From: AG25 sp035604455
GTDB lineage: Bacteria; Gemmatimonadota; Gemmatimonadetes; Gemmatimonadales; GWC2-71-9
NCBI GenBank assembly: GCA_035604455.1
Contig: DATNIM010000021.1
Coordinates: 1 to 64,000 of the forward strand
Length of the DNA: 64,000 nucleotides
Direction: 5' to 3'
Under the pieces are notes generated by a model. The model searched no databases. It was given only the letters and a program-made list of their open reading frames with translations, and was not told the DNA's origin. Of the stretch, positions 48,332 to 56,646 are shown piece after piece. How positions within the stretch are numbered: position 1 is the first letter of the stretch; each line of letters opens with the position of its first letter. The translations under genes and the position numbers were made by a program.

Positions 48332-48945
48332 CGGCGGGCGGGCCCACACTGCCCATTCAGTCGGACTCGCTCCGGCGCGCGCTCGCCGAAGTGTTTGCCC
48401 GGCCGGCCTACCGATGGGCAGAAGGCTACATCCCGCTGCGCGGGTTGGCACGCGCGATCGGGCGTGTGCTCGCTTGGCTCGGTGCACTCGAGCGGCGTCA
48501 TCCAGCGGCGTCGCGCGCCGTCGTGGTGGGTCTCGTAGTACTCCTGGCCCTCCTGCTCGCGCACCTGGCCTATGTCCTCTGGAGCGTGACCCGTCCGACC
48601 GTTCGCACGTCCAGTCCGGGAGGTGGCGCGCCGAAGCCGGCCGTCGATACCCCGGAACGCCATCGCGATCGAGCCGAGGCCCTCGCGCGGGCAGGCCGCT
48701 TCACGGAGGCTCTGTCCCAGCGATTCGTGGCTGTGGTGCTGGAGCTCGACCGCGGTCGATTCGTCAACTTCCATGAATCCAAGACCCCCGCCGAGTATGT
48801 CGGCGAGCCGCGGCTCGACGAGTCTCGCCGTCGCTCGCTTGGCAGCCTCGTCGCGGCGCTCTACCGCCACGTCTTCGGCGCGGTCCCCTGCGACGAGCGG
48901 GGGTACCGGGAATTTGAGGCGGTTGCGGCGGCGGTCGAGCAGTGA
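48328..48945 (+). CDS. DUF4129 membrane protein; start uncertain
   Basis: 205 residues if it starts at the CTG at 48328, which overlaps the upstream stop as CTGA and has GGAG six bases before it. No ATG, GTG or TTG lies near. One transmembrane helix (ASRAVVVGLVVLLALLLAHL) separates an N-terminal cytoplasmic part (RWAEGYIPLRGLARAIGRV) from the C-terminal DUF4129 domain: DRAEALARAGRFTEALSQRF, TPAEYVGEPRLDESRRRSL, YRHVFGAVPCDERGYREFEA. Such proteins flank MoxR and DUF58; role unknown. The stop overlaps the DUF4350 start. Confidence 0.78.
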   Translation: MTAGGPTLPIQSDSLRRALAEVFARPAYRWAEGYIPLRGLARAIGRVLAWLGALERRHPAASRAVVVGLVVLLALLLAHLAYVLWSVTRPTVRTSSPGGGAPKPAVDTPERHRDRAEALARAGRFTEALSQRFVAVVLELDRGRFVNFHESKTPAEYVGEPRLDESRRRSLGSLVAALYRHVFGAVPCDERGYREFEAVAAAVEQ

Positions 48946-50159
48946 GCGGGTCGCGGAAGACGGAGGCGGCGCTTGTGGTCGGGCTCCTCGGCGCACTCGG
49001 GGTAGCGCTCTGGGCGGGACGGCACGAGGCGGCGCGAAGTCCCGATGAGGATCCGCGCGCCTCGAGTTTCGGAACCGGCCCGCAAGGGAGCGGCGCGGTG
49101 TTCGATGTGCTTGATCGTCTCGGCTGGGTGGTCGAGCGCCGTCGGCGACCCCTCCTCGATCTCGCCACGGCGCAGCCGCGGCCAGCGGTCTTGCTTGAGC
49201 TCGCTCCGGTCATGCCGCTGTCGCCCGCCGAGCTGGCGCAAACGACGAGCTTCATCCTCGACGGCGGGGCGGTGGTTGCCGCGGGGGAGGGAGGGGGGAT
49301 TGCCGCGTGTGCGGGATGGGCCCCCGTTCACGGCGCCGGCCTGTTGGCCGAGGCCGACACGATCGACGTCCGGTCAGAATCGGGGCTTGTGCTCCCACCG
49401 GTGAGCGACGTCTTGGACCGAACCGGCGAGCGAACCCCCGCGCGGGGCGGGTGCGCAGATTTGGTGGGGCTGCGGGAGGACACCCTGCTCGTCACGCGTG
49501 ACGGCCGGCCCGTGGTCGTGGACATCCGGTACGCGCGCGGAGGTCGGCTCACGCTGTGGGCCGATGCCGCCTATTTTCGCAACGAGACGTGGCGCGCCGG
49601 CAGCGCCCCGTACTTCGTAGCCCCCCTTCTCGTGCCCGAACGGGGTGCTGGCCCGATCGTGTGGGACGAATACCACCAGGGTTTCGGCGCCGAAGCGTCG
49701 CTCAGCGCGGCGACGTGGCAGTGGCTGGCAGGGACGCCGGGGGGGTGGGCGCTGCTCCAGCTCGTGGGCGTCGTCCTGGTCGGAGTGGCGGGCGCGGCGG
49801 TGCGGTTCGGGCCCGCGCGGCCGGTCATCGTGCGGAGCCGCCGGTCGCCGCTCGAGCATCTCGAAGCCCTGGCTGCTGGGCTCGAAGGCGCACGCGGCTC
49901 GGATGTGGCCGTTCGCCTCGCCGTAGCGGGCTTGCGCCGGCGGCTCGCGCGCGTGGGGCGGGCGACCTCGGCGGACGACCGCGAGTGGCTCGCCACACTC
50001 GAACGTGCGGCCCCAACGCCCGCGGGTCAGCTAGCGGTGCGGCGGCTAGAGCGCAGCGTACACGAACCCGGCGGACCGGAGCGCGCGCTCGCGGCCGCCC
50101 AAGCGGTGGAGGACGTGTGGGAGGAGCTGCACCCGCGCACGACGCGCGTGAAATCCTAG
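48942..50159 (+). CDS. DUF4350 membrane protein
   Basis: 405 residues. N-terminal helix TEAALVVGLLGALGVALWAG, an extracytoplasmic domain resembling a glutamine-amidotransferase-like fold (SSFGTGPQGSGAVFDVLDRL, LSPAELAQTTSFILDGGAVV, GPIVWDEYHQGFG), a second helix (LLQLVGVVLVGVAGAAVRFG) and a cytoplasmic helical tail that starts RSPLEHLEALAAGLEGARGS. This is the DUF4350 layout found between DUF4129 and MoxR in many bacteria. GTG overlaps DUF4129; its 3' end overlaps MoxR by 43 bp. Confidence 0.85.
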   Translation: MSGSRKTEAALVVGLLGALGVALWAGRHEAARSPDEDPRASSFGTGPQGSGAVFDVLDRLGWVVERRRRPLLDLATAQPRPAVLLELAPVMPLSPAELAQTTSFILDGGAVVAAGEGGGIAACAGWAPVHGAGLLAEADTIDVRSESGLVLPPVSDVLDRTGERTPARGGCADLVGLREDTLLVTRDGRPVVVDIRYARGGRLTLWADAAYFRNETWRAGSAPYFVAPLLVPERGAGPIVWDEYHQGFGAEASLSAATWQWLAGTPGGWALLQLVGVVLVGVAGAAVRFGPARPVIVRSRRSPLEHLEALAAGLEGARGSDVAVRLAVAGLRRRLARVGRATSADDREWLATLERAAPTPAGQLAVRRLERSVHEPGGPERALAAAQAVEDVWEELHPRTTRVKS

Positions 50160-51073
50160 GAGCGATCGAACGGGTTGTGCTCGGCCAGCAGGCCGCTACG
50201 CGGGAGGTGCTGATCTGCCTCCTCGCCCGCGGCCACGCACTCCTCGAAGGTGTTCCGGGAACGGCCAAAACGCTGCTCGTTCGCGCGCTCGCGCTCACCC
50301 TGCAGGTGCGCTTCCAACGGATCCAGTTCACGCCCGATCTCATGCCGGCAGATATCACGGGCGTCTCGCTCCTGTCCGGCACGCACGAGTTCATCTTCCG
50401 GCCGGGCCCGGTCTTCGCGGACGTCGTCCTCGCCGACGAGATCAACCGAGCCCCGGCGAAGACGCAGGCGGCGCTCCTCGAAGCCATGCAGGAACGGACC
50501 GTCACGGTCGACGGGACGGTGCATCCGCTGTCAGAGGCCTTCACGGTGTTCGCCACTCAGAACCCGATCGAGTTCGAGGGCACCTATCCTCTGCCCGAGG
50601 CCGAGCTCGACCGCTTCATGATGAAGATCGTCATCGGCTACCCGGCCGAGGCCTTGGAGCAGGCGATGCTCAGGCGCTACGTGGAAGGCTTTGAGGCTGA
50701 CCGGCCGGCGACCTTCGGCATCGCTCCGGTCACAGATAGAGCCGGCCTCGAACGGTTGCGCGGGGAGGTGGAGCGAGTGCACGTCGAGCCGCAGGTGACT
50801 GCGTACATCACGGCCGTGGTTCGCGCGACCCGCGAGACCGCCTCGTTGACCCTCGGTGCGAGCCCGCGCGCCGGCGTCGCCCTGCTCAAGGCCACTCGCG
50901 CGCAGGCGGTTTTGGAAGGTCGCGACTACGTCATCCCCGACGACGTGAAGCAACTTGCAATTCCCGTGTTGCGGCACCGGGTTCGGCTCGCCCCGGAGCT
51001 CGAGCTGGAGGGTGTGACACCCGACGCGGCGCTGCGCACCGTGCTGGACCGCGTGGACGTTCCCACGACGTGA
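50117..51073 (+). CDS. MoxR-family AAA+ ATPase
   Basis: 318 residues from the GTG at 50117, which has GGAGG five bases upstream, inside the 3' end of DUF4350. REILGAIERVVLGQQAATRE leads to Walker A LLEGVPGTAKTLLVRALALT, ITGVSLLSGTHEFIFRPGPV, Walker B FADVVLADEINRAPAKTQAA, ALLEAMQERTVTVDGTVHPL, sensor FATQNPIEFEGTYPLPEAEL and DRFMMK. MoxR ATPases work as chaperones that load metals or activate von Willebrand-type partners; the partner here is the next gene (DUF58). Confidence 0.93.
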   Translation: MGGAAPAHDAREILGAIERVVLGQQAATREVLICLLARGHALLEGVPGTAKTLLVRALALTLQVRFQRIQFTPDLMPADITGVSLLSGTHEFIFRPGPVFADVVLADEINRAPAKTQAALLEAMQERTVTVDGTVHPLSEAFTVFATQNPIEFEGTYPLPEAELDRFMMKIVIGYPAEALEQAMLRRYVEGFEADRPATFGIAPVTDRAGLERLRGEVERVHVEPQVTAYITAVVRATRETASLTLGASPRAGVALLKATRAQAVLEGRDYVIPDDVKQLAIPVLRHRVRLAPELELEGVTPDAALRTVLDRVDVPTT

Positions 51074-52380
51074 TCCTGCCAACCCGCCGCGCGCTTTGGA
51101 GCGCCGCCGCCGCGGCGCTCCTCGCGCTCGCGGGGTACTGGATTCCGGGCGCACGCGCGGCGCTGGTCGTCGTGGATCTGGCCCTCATTGCCGGGATTTG
51201 TTTCGACTTCTGGAGCGTCCCTCGGCCAGGGATCACGCGCGAGTCGTCGACCGCATTCTCGGTCGGCCGCTCGACGCCCGTCGCCTACCGGTGGGCCAAT
51301 CCGTCAATTCGGCGGCTGCGCTTGCGGGTCCGCGAGGTGCGGCCGGACCTGCTCGGCGGGCTCCAGCCCCCGCGCGAGCTCACGGTGGAGCCTCGGGCCA
51401 CGCTGACCGAGACCGTCCACGTCGTGCCCGCGCGACGGGGCCGGACGCGGGGAGACGACGGCGCTATGGTGGTCGATGCCCGTGGTCCCCTCGGTCTCGG
51501 GGTGCGGCGCGGCACCGTCAAGCTCCCTTGGGGGGCCCTGGTGTATCCGCCGTTAACGGCCGCGCGACTCGCCTCCGTTGCCGAGGCCCGGCGGCACCGG
51601 GCGCCGGGCCTGACGCCGGTCCGGCGCATCGTAGGCGAGGGGCGCCAATTCGAATCCCTGCGCGATTGGGTCCCGGGCGATGACCTCCATCACATCGACT
51701 GGAAGGCGACGGCGCGGCGGCGGAAGGTCATGCTGCGGCAATACGAAGTTGAGCGACGCCAGCAAGTCGTGCTGGTCATCGACACCGGACGACTGCTCAG
51801 CGCGCAAATCGGCGGAGGCACGCGGCTCGACTATGTTGTCCGCGCGGCGCTCGATCTCGCGTACGCGGCGAGCGAGCTCGGCGACGACATCGGCGTCATG
51901 GCCTTCTCCGAAGGGGTCGACCACTTCGTGGCGCCGGCGCCCGGTCGCCGCGGGCTCCGGAGCGTCGTCGAGGTATTGGCCGTGCTCGAGCCCCACCTTG
52001 CGGAGCCCGATTACCCCGGGGCCTTTCGTTACCTGGCCCTCCGCAACCGTAAGCGCGCCCTCACGGTCGTCTTCACGGATCTCATCGACCGCCTGGCGTC
52101 CCAGGCGCTCGTCGCGAACGTCGCCGCACTTCGCGCGCGGCACTTGCCGCTCGCCGTCACGCTGCGCAATTCCGGGATCGACGCGATCGCTGCCCTCCGG
52201 CCGACGGTCGCCGCGGACGCGTATCGGAAGGCCGCCGCCGAGGAGCTCCTCCGCGCCCGCGAAGACGCGCTGGCCGTGATGCGCGGGGGGGGAGTGGTGG
52301 TGCTCGATGTCCCGCCGGAACGGGCCGCCGAGGGCGTCGTCACGCAGTATCTCGCCCTCAAGCGGCGGGGACGCCTGTAG
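51070..52380 (+). CDS. DUF58 protein with von Willebrand-like domain
   Basis: 436 residues. Two hydrophobic N-terminal helices (LWSAAAAALLALAGYWIPGA, RAALVVVDLALIAGICFDFW), a beta-sandwich middle, the DUF58 signature EGRQFESLRDWVPGDDLHHI then DWKATARRRKVMLRQYE, and a C-terminal von Willebrand-like fold (QQVVLVIDTGRLLSAQI, ELGDDIGVMAFSEGVDHFVA, TVVFTDLIDRLASQALVANV). GTG overlaps the MoxR stop. MoxR plus DUF58 is a conserved pair; together with DUF4350, DUF4129 and RDD-SpoIIM they probably form one membrane complex. Confidence 0.92.
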   Translation: MILPTRRALWSAAAAALLALAGYWIPGARAALVVVDLALIAGICFDFWSVPRPGITRESSTAFSVGRSTPVAYRWANPSIRRLRLRVREVRPDLLGGLQPPRELTVEPRATLTETVHVVPARRGRTRGDDGAMVVDARGPLGLGVRRGTVKLPWGALVYPPLTAARLASVAEARRHRAPGLTPVRRIVGEGRQFESLRDWVPGDDLHHIDWKATARRRKVMLRQYEVERRQQVVLVIDTGRLLSAQIGGGTRLDYVVRAALDLAYAASELGDDIGVMAFSEGVDHFVAPAPGRRGLRSVVEVLAVLEPHLAEPDYPGAFRYLALRNRKRALTVVFTDLIDRLASQALVANVAALRARHLPLAVTLRNSGIDAIAALRPTVAADAYRKAAAEELLRAREDALAVMRGGGVVVLDVPPERAAEGVVTQYLALKRRGRL

Positions 52381-52387
52381 CGGTGTG

Positions 52388-53533
52388 CTAGAAGTGGGTC
52401 TCGTCGGTCGGGGCGCGCGTGGGCGCAGGCGCCCGTTCCCGCGGGCGGCGCTCGAGTTTCCAGGCGCTCGTTTGCCAGTTGTCGGGGCGCTCGACGGTCC
52501 TCACCCAGGGCGGCAAGGCCAGGCCCAAGTAGACCGCGAGCGCCGCTGCATACGGTTCGTAGAGGACGCGAAGCTCGGCGAGCTCGTCGGCGAGCCCACC
52601 GTCTCGGAGCTTCATGCCGCCTTGGATGAGGCGGGTACGCAGCCGGTCCAGTTCCACATCCGGCAACCGCTCCGCGACCGGTTCAGTCGGAGGCTTGGTG
52701 AAGACCTGGGCCAGGTCGACGACGGCGTGCCGCGCCATCGCAAATGTGAGACGCGCTTGTCGCACGCAGAATCCTTCCAGCCCCACCATCACGAGGGCGC
52801 TCGTATCGAGGATCGTCACGAGTGCCGCGAGCCACGACTGGTTGTTGTGCTGCGATCGGAAATACGCGAGAGCGGGATAGGAGAGATGACTTTCGAGCAC
52901 CTCTGCGGCCCACTGTTCCCACTCCCGTAGCAGGTCCGCCAGCCGCTCATGCTTGGGGTCGTCGCGATGACGCCAGAGGAGTTCCCCGGCGCTCGGCGGT
53001 GTCCCAGCGCGGGCGTCGAGCAGCGAAATCGCTATCTCGCGCCGAGAGAAGCCCTGATAGATGACCGGCAGATAGCCGATGACGATCGCGAGAAACGCAA
53101 AGCCCGTACCGGACTCGACCACTGTCAGCGCGCGGGCCACCGCCGTTTGGGGCACGACGTCTCCCAGCCCGAGCGTGAAGAACGTCGTGCCGCTCATGTA
53201 CAGGTCGGTTCCAAACCCGCGCGCCGCGCCGGGGGAGCTGAGGGCGGATCCGGCGGCCCACTGGAGGCCCCCGAAGGCTACCACGATACTGGCGGCCCAG
53301 AGACTGAGGAGCATGAGCAGCGAAAGCGGGCCGTAGAAACTGAGGAAGGCCTGTTGCCGGCCGCCTCGCAGAGTGGCGGCGATCGCGCGCCAGGGGCGCC
53401 ACGAGGCGCGATAGAAAAGCCGCGTTAGGCGAAGGCGTCCGCTCGCGCGGCGCGGCAGGATGACGGTTTCGAAGGCGTCCCACAGCACCCCCCCGAGGAG
53501 CAGCAGGGCTCCAAGGCCGACGACCCATCGCAC
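52388..53533 (-). CDS. Potassium-channel-like membrane protein
   Basis: 381 residues. Helices at about 3-22, 65-90 and 131-155 frame a pore loop with TTFFTLGLGDVVP: T120-L-G-L-G-D125 replaces the usual TVGYGD filter, so ion choice may be relaxed. The C-terminal 220 residues are cytosolic and helical (LAYFRSQHNNQSWLAALVTI, LVMVGLEGFCVRQARLTFAM); I see no RCK domain. Similar two-helix Ion_trans_2 proteins are annotated in many soil bacteria without function. Runs towards DUF58 with a 7-bp gap. Confidence 0.8.
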   Translation of the reverse strand: MRWVVGLGALLLLGGVLWDAFETVILPRRASGRLRLTRLFYRASWRPWRAIAATLRGGRQQAFLSFYGPLSLLMLLSLWAASIVVAFGGLQWAAGSALSSPGAARGFGTDLYMSGTTFFTLGLGDVVPQTAVARALTVVESGTGFAFLAIVIGYLPVIYQGFSRREIAISLLDARAGTPPSAGELLWRHRDDPKHERLADLLREWEQWAAEVLESHLSYPALAYFRSQHNNQSWLAALVTILDTSALVMVGLEGFCVRQARLTFAMARHAVVDLAQVFTKPPTEPVAERLPDVELDRLRTRLIQGGMKLRDGGLADELAELRVLYEPYAAALAVYLGLALPPWVRTVERPDNWQTSAWKLERRPRERAPAPTRAPTDETHF

Positions 53534-53653
53534 AAGACTCCTCCCCGGGCGTTCGTGAGTTCCTCAGAACCTAGCGCGCCGACAAGGCCGGGGAGGCTTA
53601 GGGGGGGACGAAACCCCGGGGTCGTTCGGATCCCGGGTAGCGAGGTCGGCTGC

Positions 53654-53878
53654 TCAGGCGCGCGCGCGCAGCCCGAGCCCGGCGCAGACCGTAATGGCGA
53701 GGTACATGAAGAAGCCGTAGACGCACGCGGGGTATCCGAAGACGGTGCCCGGAGCACCCGGGGCCGGACAGGTCTGAAGCGCTCCGCCAAAGAGCTCGTG
53801 ATACGTCAACACGCCGGAGAAGACGAGCCCGAACGCGCTGATCCCGAGGATGATCCGCAACCAGCCTTTGGCGGACAT
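53654..53878 (-). CDS. 74-residue membrane protein with a conserved Cys pair
   Basis: ATG at 53878 with AAAGGAG before it. MSAKGWLRIILGISAFGLVF then SGVLTYHEL forms one helix; CPAPGAPGTVFGYPACVYGF then FMYLAITVCAGLGL forms a loop with Cys37 and Cys52 and a second helix. The Cys loop recalls short proteins near thiol-disulfide or VKOR-type membrane proteins, but I cannot assign it. Third gene of hydrolase-BON-this protein, 19 bp after BON. Confidence 0.7.
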   Translation of the reverse strand: MSAKGWLRIILGISAFGLVFSGVLTYHELFGGALQTCPAPGAPGTVFGYPACVYGFFMYLAITVCAGLGLRARA

Positions 53879-53897
53879 GCGATCTCCTTTGGCCCCC

Positions 53898-54593
53898 TCA
53901 GGCCGGGTTCGATCCGGCCTCGCCTGGCGCCACCACTTCGAGCTCATCCTCGACCGCCACCACACCTGGCGCTCCCCAGGCAGCCGCTTCAGCGGCCGCA
54001 CGATCAGCCCATGAGTGGACGGTGCCCCGCAACACGACGCGGTCGCCGCACGTCTCCACCCTCACCAGCGTCGCGTCGCGAGCCGCGAGTTCGGCCCGAC
54101 GCCGCAACGCGGCTTCGACCCGGCCTCGTACGTCTGTCGGTTGCGGGGGCGCATTTGGGCGTAGGGCGACGAGGTTCGTCACCCCGACCACGCCCACGAG
54201 CGTCGCGACCGCCTCTTCGGCGGCAAGGCGCTCAAACGGCTTTTCGACCGTTCCCTCGAGGCGCACCCACCCATCGGCGACCCGCACGACGAGCTGCGTG
54301 GCATCGATTCGCGCGTTCCAGCGGAGCGCCTGCAACGCGGCTTCAGCAAGAGCTTCGTCGTCGCGCTCGTGGTGCGCGTGCAGCCTGACGTCGATGTCGT
54401 TGACCACGCCTCGGACGCCGGCTCGCTTCGCGGCGTGCTCAGCCGCGACCTTCTGAGCGTAGGTCGGCACCACACCAGTCAGCGCGACAACGTCGTCTTT
54501 CACCGCCACCGCAATGCCGGCCGCGTCCAGACTCGGTTCCCAGTTCAGTTCATCCAGCACGTGCTGGCGCAGCGTCTCTTGATCCCTCATCAT
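53898..54593 (-). CDS. Protein of three BON domains
   Basis: 231 residues from the ATG at 54593, eight bases after AGGGG. Three BON repeats: about 8-75 (VLDELNWEPSLDAAGIAVAV, VVALTGVVPTYAQKVAAEHA), 80-150 (ALQALRWNARIDATQLVVRV, DGWVRLEGTVEKPFERLAAE) and 155-225 (RVETCGDRVVLRGTVHSWAD). BON domains bind membranes or lipids; no signal peptide is present, so this is a cytoplasmic three-BON protein of the kind found in stress gene islands. 24 bp after the hydrolase-like gene. Confidence 0.9.
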   Translation of the reverse strand: MMRDQETLRQHVLDELNWEPSLDAAGIAVAVKDDVVALTGVVPTYAQKVAAEHAAKRAGVRGVVNDIDVRLHAHHERDDEALAEAALQALRWNARIDATQLVVRVADGWVRLEGTVEKPFERLAAEEAVATLVGVVGVTNLVALRPNAPPQPTDVRGRVEAALRRRAELAARDATLVRVETCGDRVVLRGTVHSWADRAAAEAAAWGAPGVVAVEDELEVVAPGEAGSNPA

Positions 54594-54617
54594 GCCACCC
54601 CTTTGCATGGCCGGGCT

Positions 54618-55328
54618 CTAGCCCGGCGGTGCGGCGTTGCCCAATGCCATCGGGCGCGCCCCCGCGTTGGCGTCCGCGACCAAGTAGCGCTTCAACCACC
54701 CCGTGACGAGCCAATCCAGGTGCGCAAGAGCGCGGGGAGCCTCGAGCAGCGGCCCCTGTACCGCAACAACTGCAAGCTCCTGAACTCCGCCAAACTTCCC
54801 CAGGGCGGAATAGTTCGCGCTCAGTATTCGCGCATCCGGGCCGGTCACGGCGAGGAGGACGGGGGTCGCGACCTGCGCTAAGTCTCGATCCCCAAGCTCG
54901 ACGCTTCCGTCGAGCGCGATCGTCGTCTTCACCTGAGGTCCGTAGAGGGGAGCCGCCAGGAGCGCGGCGCTCGCGCCGAGATGCCATCCGACGAAACCCA
55001 TGGGTAGGTCTTTGTATCGGGGCGCCCTCCCAAGCCACGCGGTGACCCTGAGCAACCGGCGCACCAGCAGGGGCAGATCAGAGGCTCCACCGCCCTGGGT
55101 CATTTCGCGGTCGGCCACGAGTTCGCAGCGGAGTGTTCCAAACCGCGAGCCGTACAGCGACCGTGCGAGACCCGCGTCGACGCGAGCGGTCAGACTGCTG
55201 CCTGCCGCGTGCCCGAACACCACCAGTCCGACGGGATTGGACGGCATAAGCACTATGGCCGATAAGAGTCTTTCGCCCGCGGGAATCTGTGCCATCATTT
55301 CCACCGTTGGGCCGGGTCCGATCGCCAT
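54618..55328 (-). CDS. Dienelactone-hydrolase-like alpha/beta-hydrolase fold, catalytic residues lost
   Basis: 236 residues. GLVVFGHAAGSSLTARVDAG aligns with the oxyanion region of the hydrolases that accompany stress phosphoribosyltransferases. At the nucleophile elbow the family has GASTG; here GFVGWHLGASAALLAAPLYG places His116 where Ser should be. The Asp region is kept (LLAVTGPDARIL), but the usual GATHLF histidine block reads AVQGPLLEAPRAL. So the fold remains while the triad has lost Ser and His. Strong site AGGAGG before the ATG argues for expression. First gene of a minus-strand trio; divergent from the CBS operon. Confidence 0.78.
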   Translation of the reverse strand: MAIGPGPTVEMMAQIPAGERLLSAIVLMPSNPVGLVVFGHAAGSSLTARVDAGLARSLYGSRFGTLRCELVADREMTQGGGASDLPLLVRRLLRVTAWLGRAPRYKDLPMGFVGWHLGASAALLAAPLYGPQVKTTIALDGSVELGDRDLAQVATPVLLAVTGPDARILSANYSALGKFGGVQELAVVAVQGPLLEAPRALAHLDWLVTGWLKRYLVADANAGARPMALGNAAPPG

Positions 55329-55451
55329 AGCAACCTCCTTTGAGACTCAGCCTATCCCTATCGGTGTGAACGCGTTCTGAGATCGGCATGAGGGAGGTCG
55401 GAGGCGAGGTAGAGGACGCCAAGGGCGACGTCGGCGGGGGCTTCACGGGCT

Positions 55452-55475
55452 GTTCACCGTCCCGTCAGGGTGAAC
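55452..55475. promoter_or_regulatory. Dyad in the control region of the CBS-PRTase-Prs operon
   Basis: GTTCACC (55452-55458), 10-base spacer, GGTGAAC (55469-55475), exact inverted repeat 35 bp before the CBS start. A second, contiguous palindrome GAACGCGTTC is at 55368-55377 in the same 182-bp divergent region. Both share GAAC/GTTC ends, as one regulator might need. Confidence 0.5.
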
Positions 55476-55510
55476 CGGGCAGGTTGATGCGGGTGCACGA
55501 GGAGGTCCCA

Positions 55511-55978
55511 ATGATGAGGATTCACGAGGTGATGACGCTCCGTCCCGTCACGGTGACCCCGCAAACCATGATCCGCGACCTCATGGGCCAGTTCGACCGT
55601 CACGAGTTCAATGCCTTCCCGGTCGTAGACGAAGGTGGCGGCGCGCTGATGGGGATCGTGACGAAGCTCGACGTGCTGAAGGCGCTGCGCCCGCAGCCGG
55701 AGGCGGGGTTCGAGCCATCTCTGACGTTCGGTCGCGTCGAGAACATTATGCGTCATGGAGTCGTCGTAGTGGAGCCGGACGATCCTGTCATCGTAGCCGC
55801 GGACCTCATGGTCGAAACGCATCTGCGGAGCCTGCCGGTCGTGCGACGGCCGGGCGGGTCGGCTCCCCAGCTCGTGGGCATCGTGAGTCAGGGCGATCTC
55901 TTGCGCGCTTTGCGATTGGGGGCAGCGGACCCTCAATTGGCGACGCGGCGCCAAGTGATGGCTTCGGTCGACACATGA
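55511..55978 (+). CDS. Paired CBS-domain protein
   Basis: 155 residues, essentially two CBS motifs: MMRIHEVMTLRPVTVTPQTM with FNAFPVVDEGGGALMGIVTK, and VENIMRHGVVVVEPDDPVIV with LRSLPVVRR and LVGIVSQGDLLRAL. Such pairs bind adenosyl ligands. The ATG at 55511 follows GAGGAGG. Similar in size to the mycobacterial hypoxic response protein type. Coupled to the phosphoribosyltransferase gene (ATGA). Confidence 0.92.
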   Translation: MMRIHEVMTLRPVTVTPQTMIRDLMGQFDRHEFNAFPVVDEGGGALMGIVTKLDVLKALRPQPEAGFEPSLTFGRVENIMRHGVVVVEPDDPVIVAADLMVETHLRSLPVVRRPGGSAPQLVGIVSQGDLLRALRLGAADPQLATRRQVMASVDT

Positions 55979-56637
55979 GAGACCACGAGGGAATCTTCCG
56001 GGACCGGACCGATGCCGGAGTCGACTTGGCGCGGCACTTGATGCGGCACCGCGGGCCCGGTACCCTCGTGCTGGGTATTCCGCGAGGCGGTGTGGTGGTC
56101 GCGGCGGAGATCGCACGCCAGCTCGATGCGGAGCTCGACGTCGTCGTGGCGCGAAAGCTCGGCGCGCCCATGTCAGAAGAGCTGGCCATCGGGGCGGTGA
56201 GCGCGAATGGTGGTCGTTATCTCAATGAGGACATCATCCGGGAGCTCGATGTCTCGCCTGACTATCTGGCAACGGTCACCGAGCGTGAACAGGCCGAAGC
56301 GCGCAGGCGCGAGGCGCGGTTCCGGGGGGGCCGGCCCGCCCCGCGCGTGGCGGGGCGCACGGTGATCGTGGTTGACGACGGCCTGGCCACCGGGGCCACG
56401 ATGTATGCGGCCGTGCGCTCAGTACGCCAGCAATCGCCCGCCCGCCTTGTTGCGGCGGTACCGGTAGGCTCTCGCGAAGGGTGCGCCGTGTTGCGCAACG
56501 AGGTGGACGAGCTCGTGTGCCTTCTTGCGCCGGACTTCTTCGCGGCCGTAGGGAGCTTCTATCTCGACTTCCGGCCCACCGAGGACGCAGCCGTCGAGCG
56601 ACTGCTCAAAGAATCCGGCACGGTCGCACCGGCCTGA
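55975..56637 (+). CDS. Phosphoribosyltransferase-family protein
   Basis: 220 residues, type I PRTase fold. MRDHEGIFRDRTDAGVDLAR, LGIPRGGVVVAAEIARQLDA, VVVARKLGAPMSEELAIGAV, and the PRPP loop TVIVVDDGLATGATMYAAV. In actinobacteria and proteobacteria this subgroup is often fused or adjacent to a dienelactone-hydrolase-like domain within hypoxia islands; here the two are separate and divergent. The nucleobase is unknown. Ten bases before the PRPP synthetase gene, which makes its expected co-substrate. Confidence 0.9.
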   Translation: MRDHEGIFRDRTDAGVDLARHLMRHRGPGTLVLGIPRGGVVVAAEIARQLDAELDVVVARKLGAPMSEELAIGAVSANGGRYLNEDIIRELDVSPDYLATVTEREQAEARRREARFRGGRPAPRVAGRTVIVVDDGLATGATMYAAVRSVRQQSPARLVAAVPVGSREGCAVLRNEVDELVCLLAPDFFAAVGSFYLDFRPTEDAAVERLLKESGTVAPA

Positions 56638-56646
56638 CCTAGCCGC

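Noticed and set aside
51070..52380. Degenerate metal site in the DUF58 von Willebrand-like domain (DTGRLL)
   Set aside because: DTGRLM-like sequences are common in this family, so it is not a special feature of this gene.
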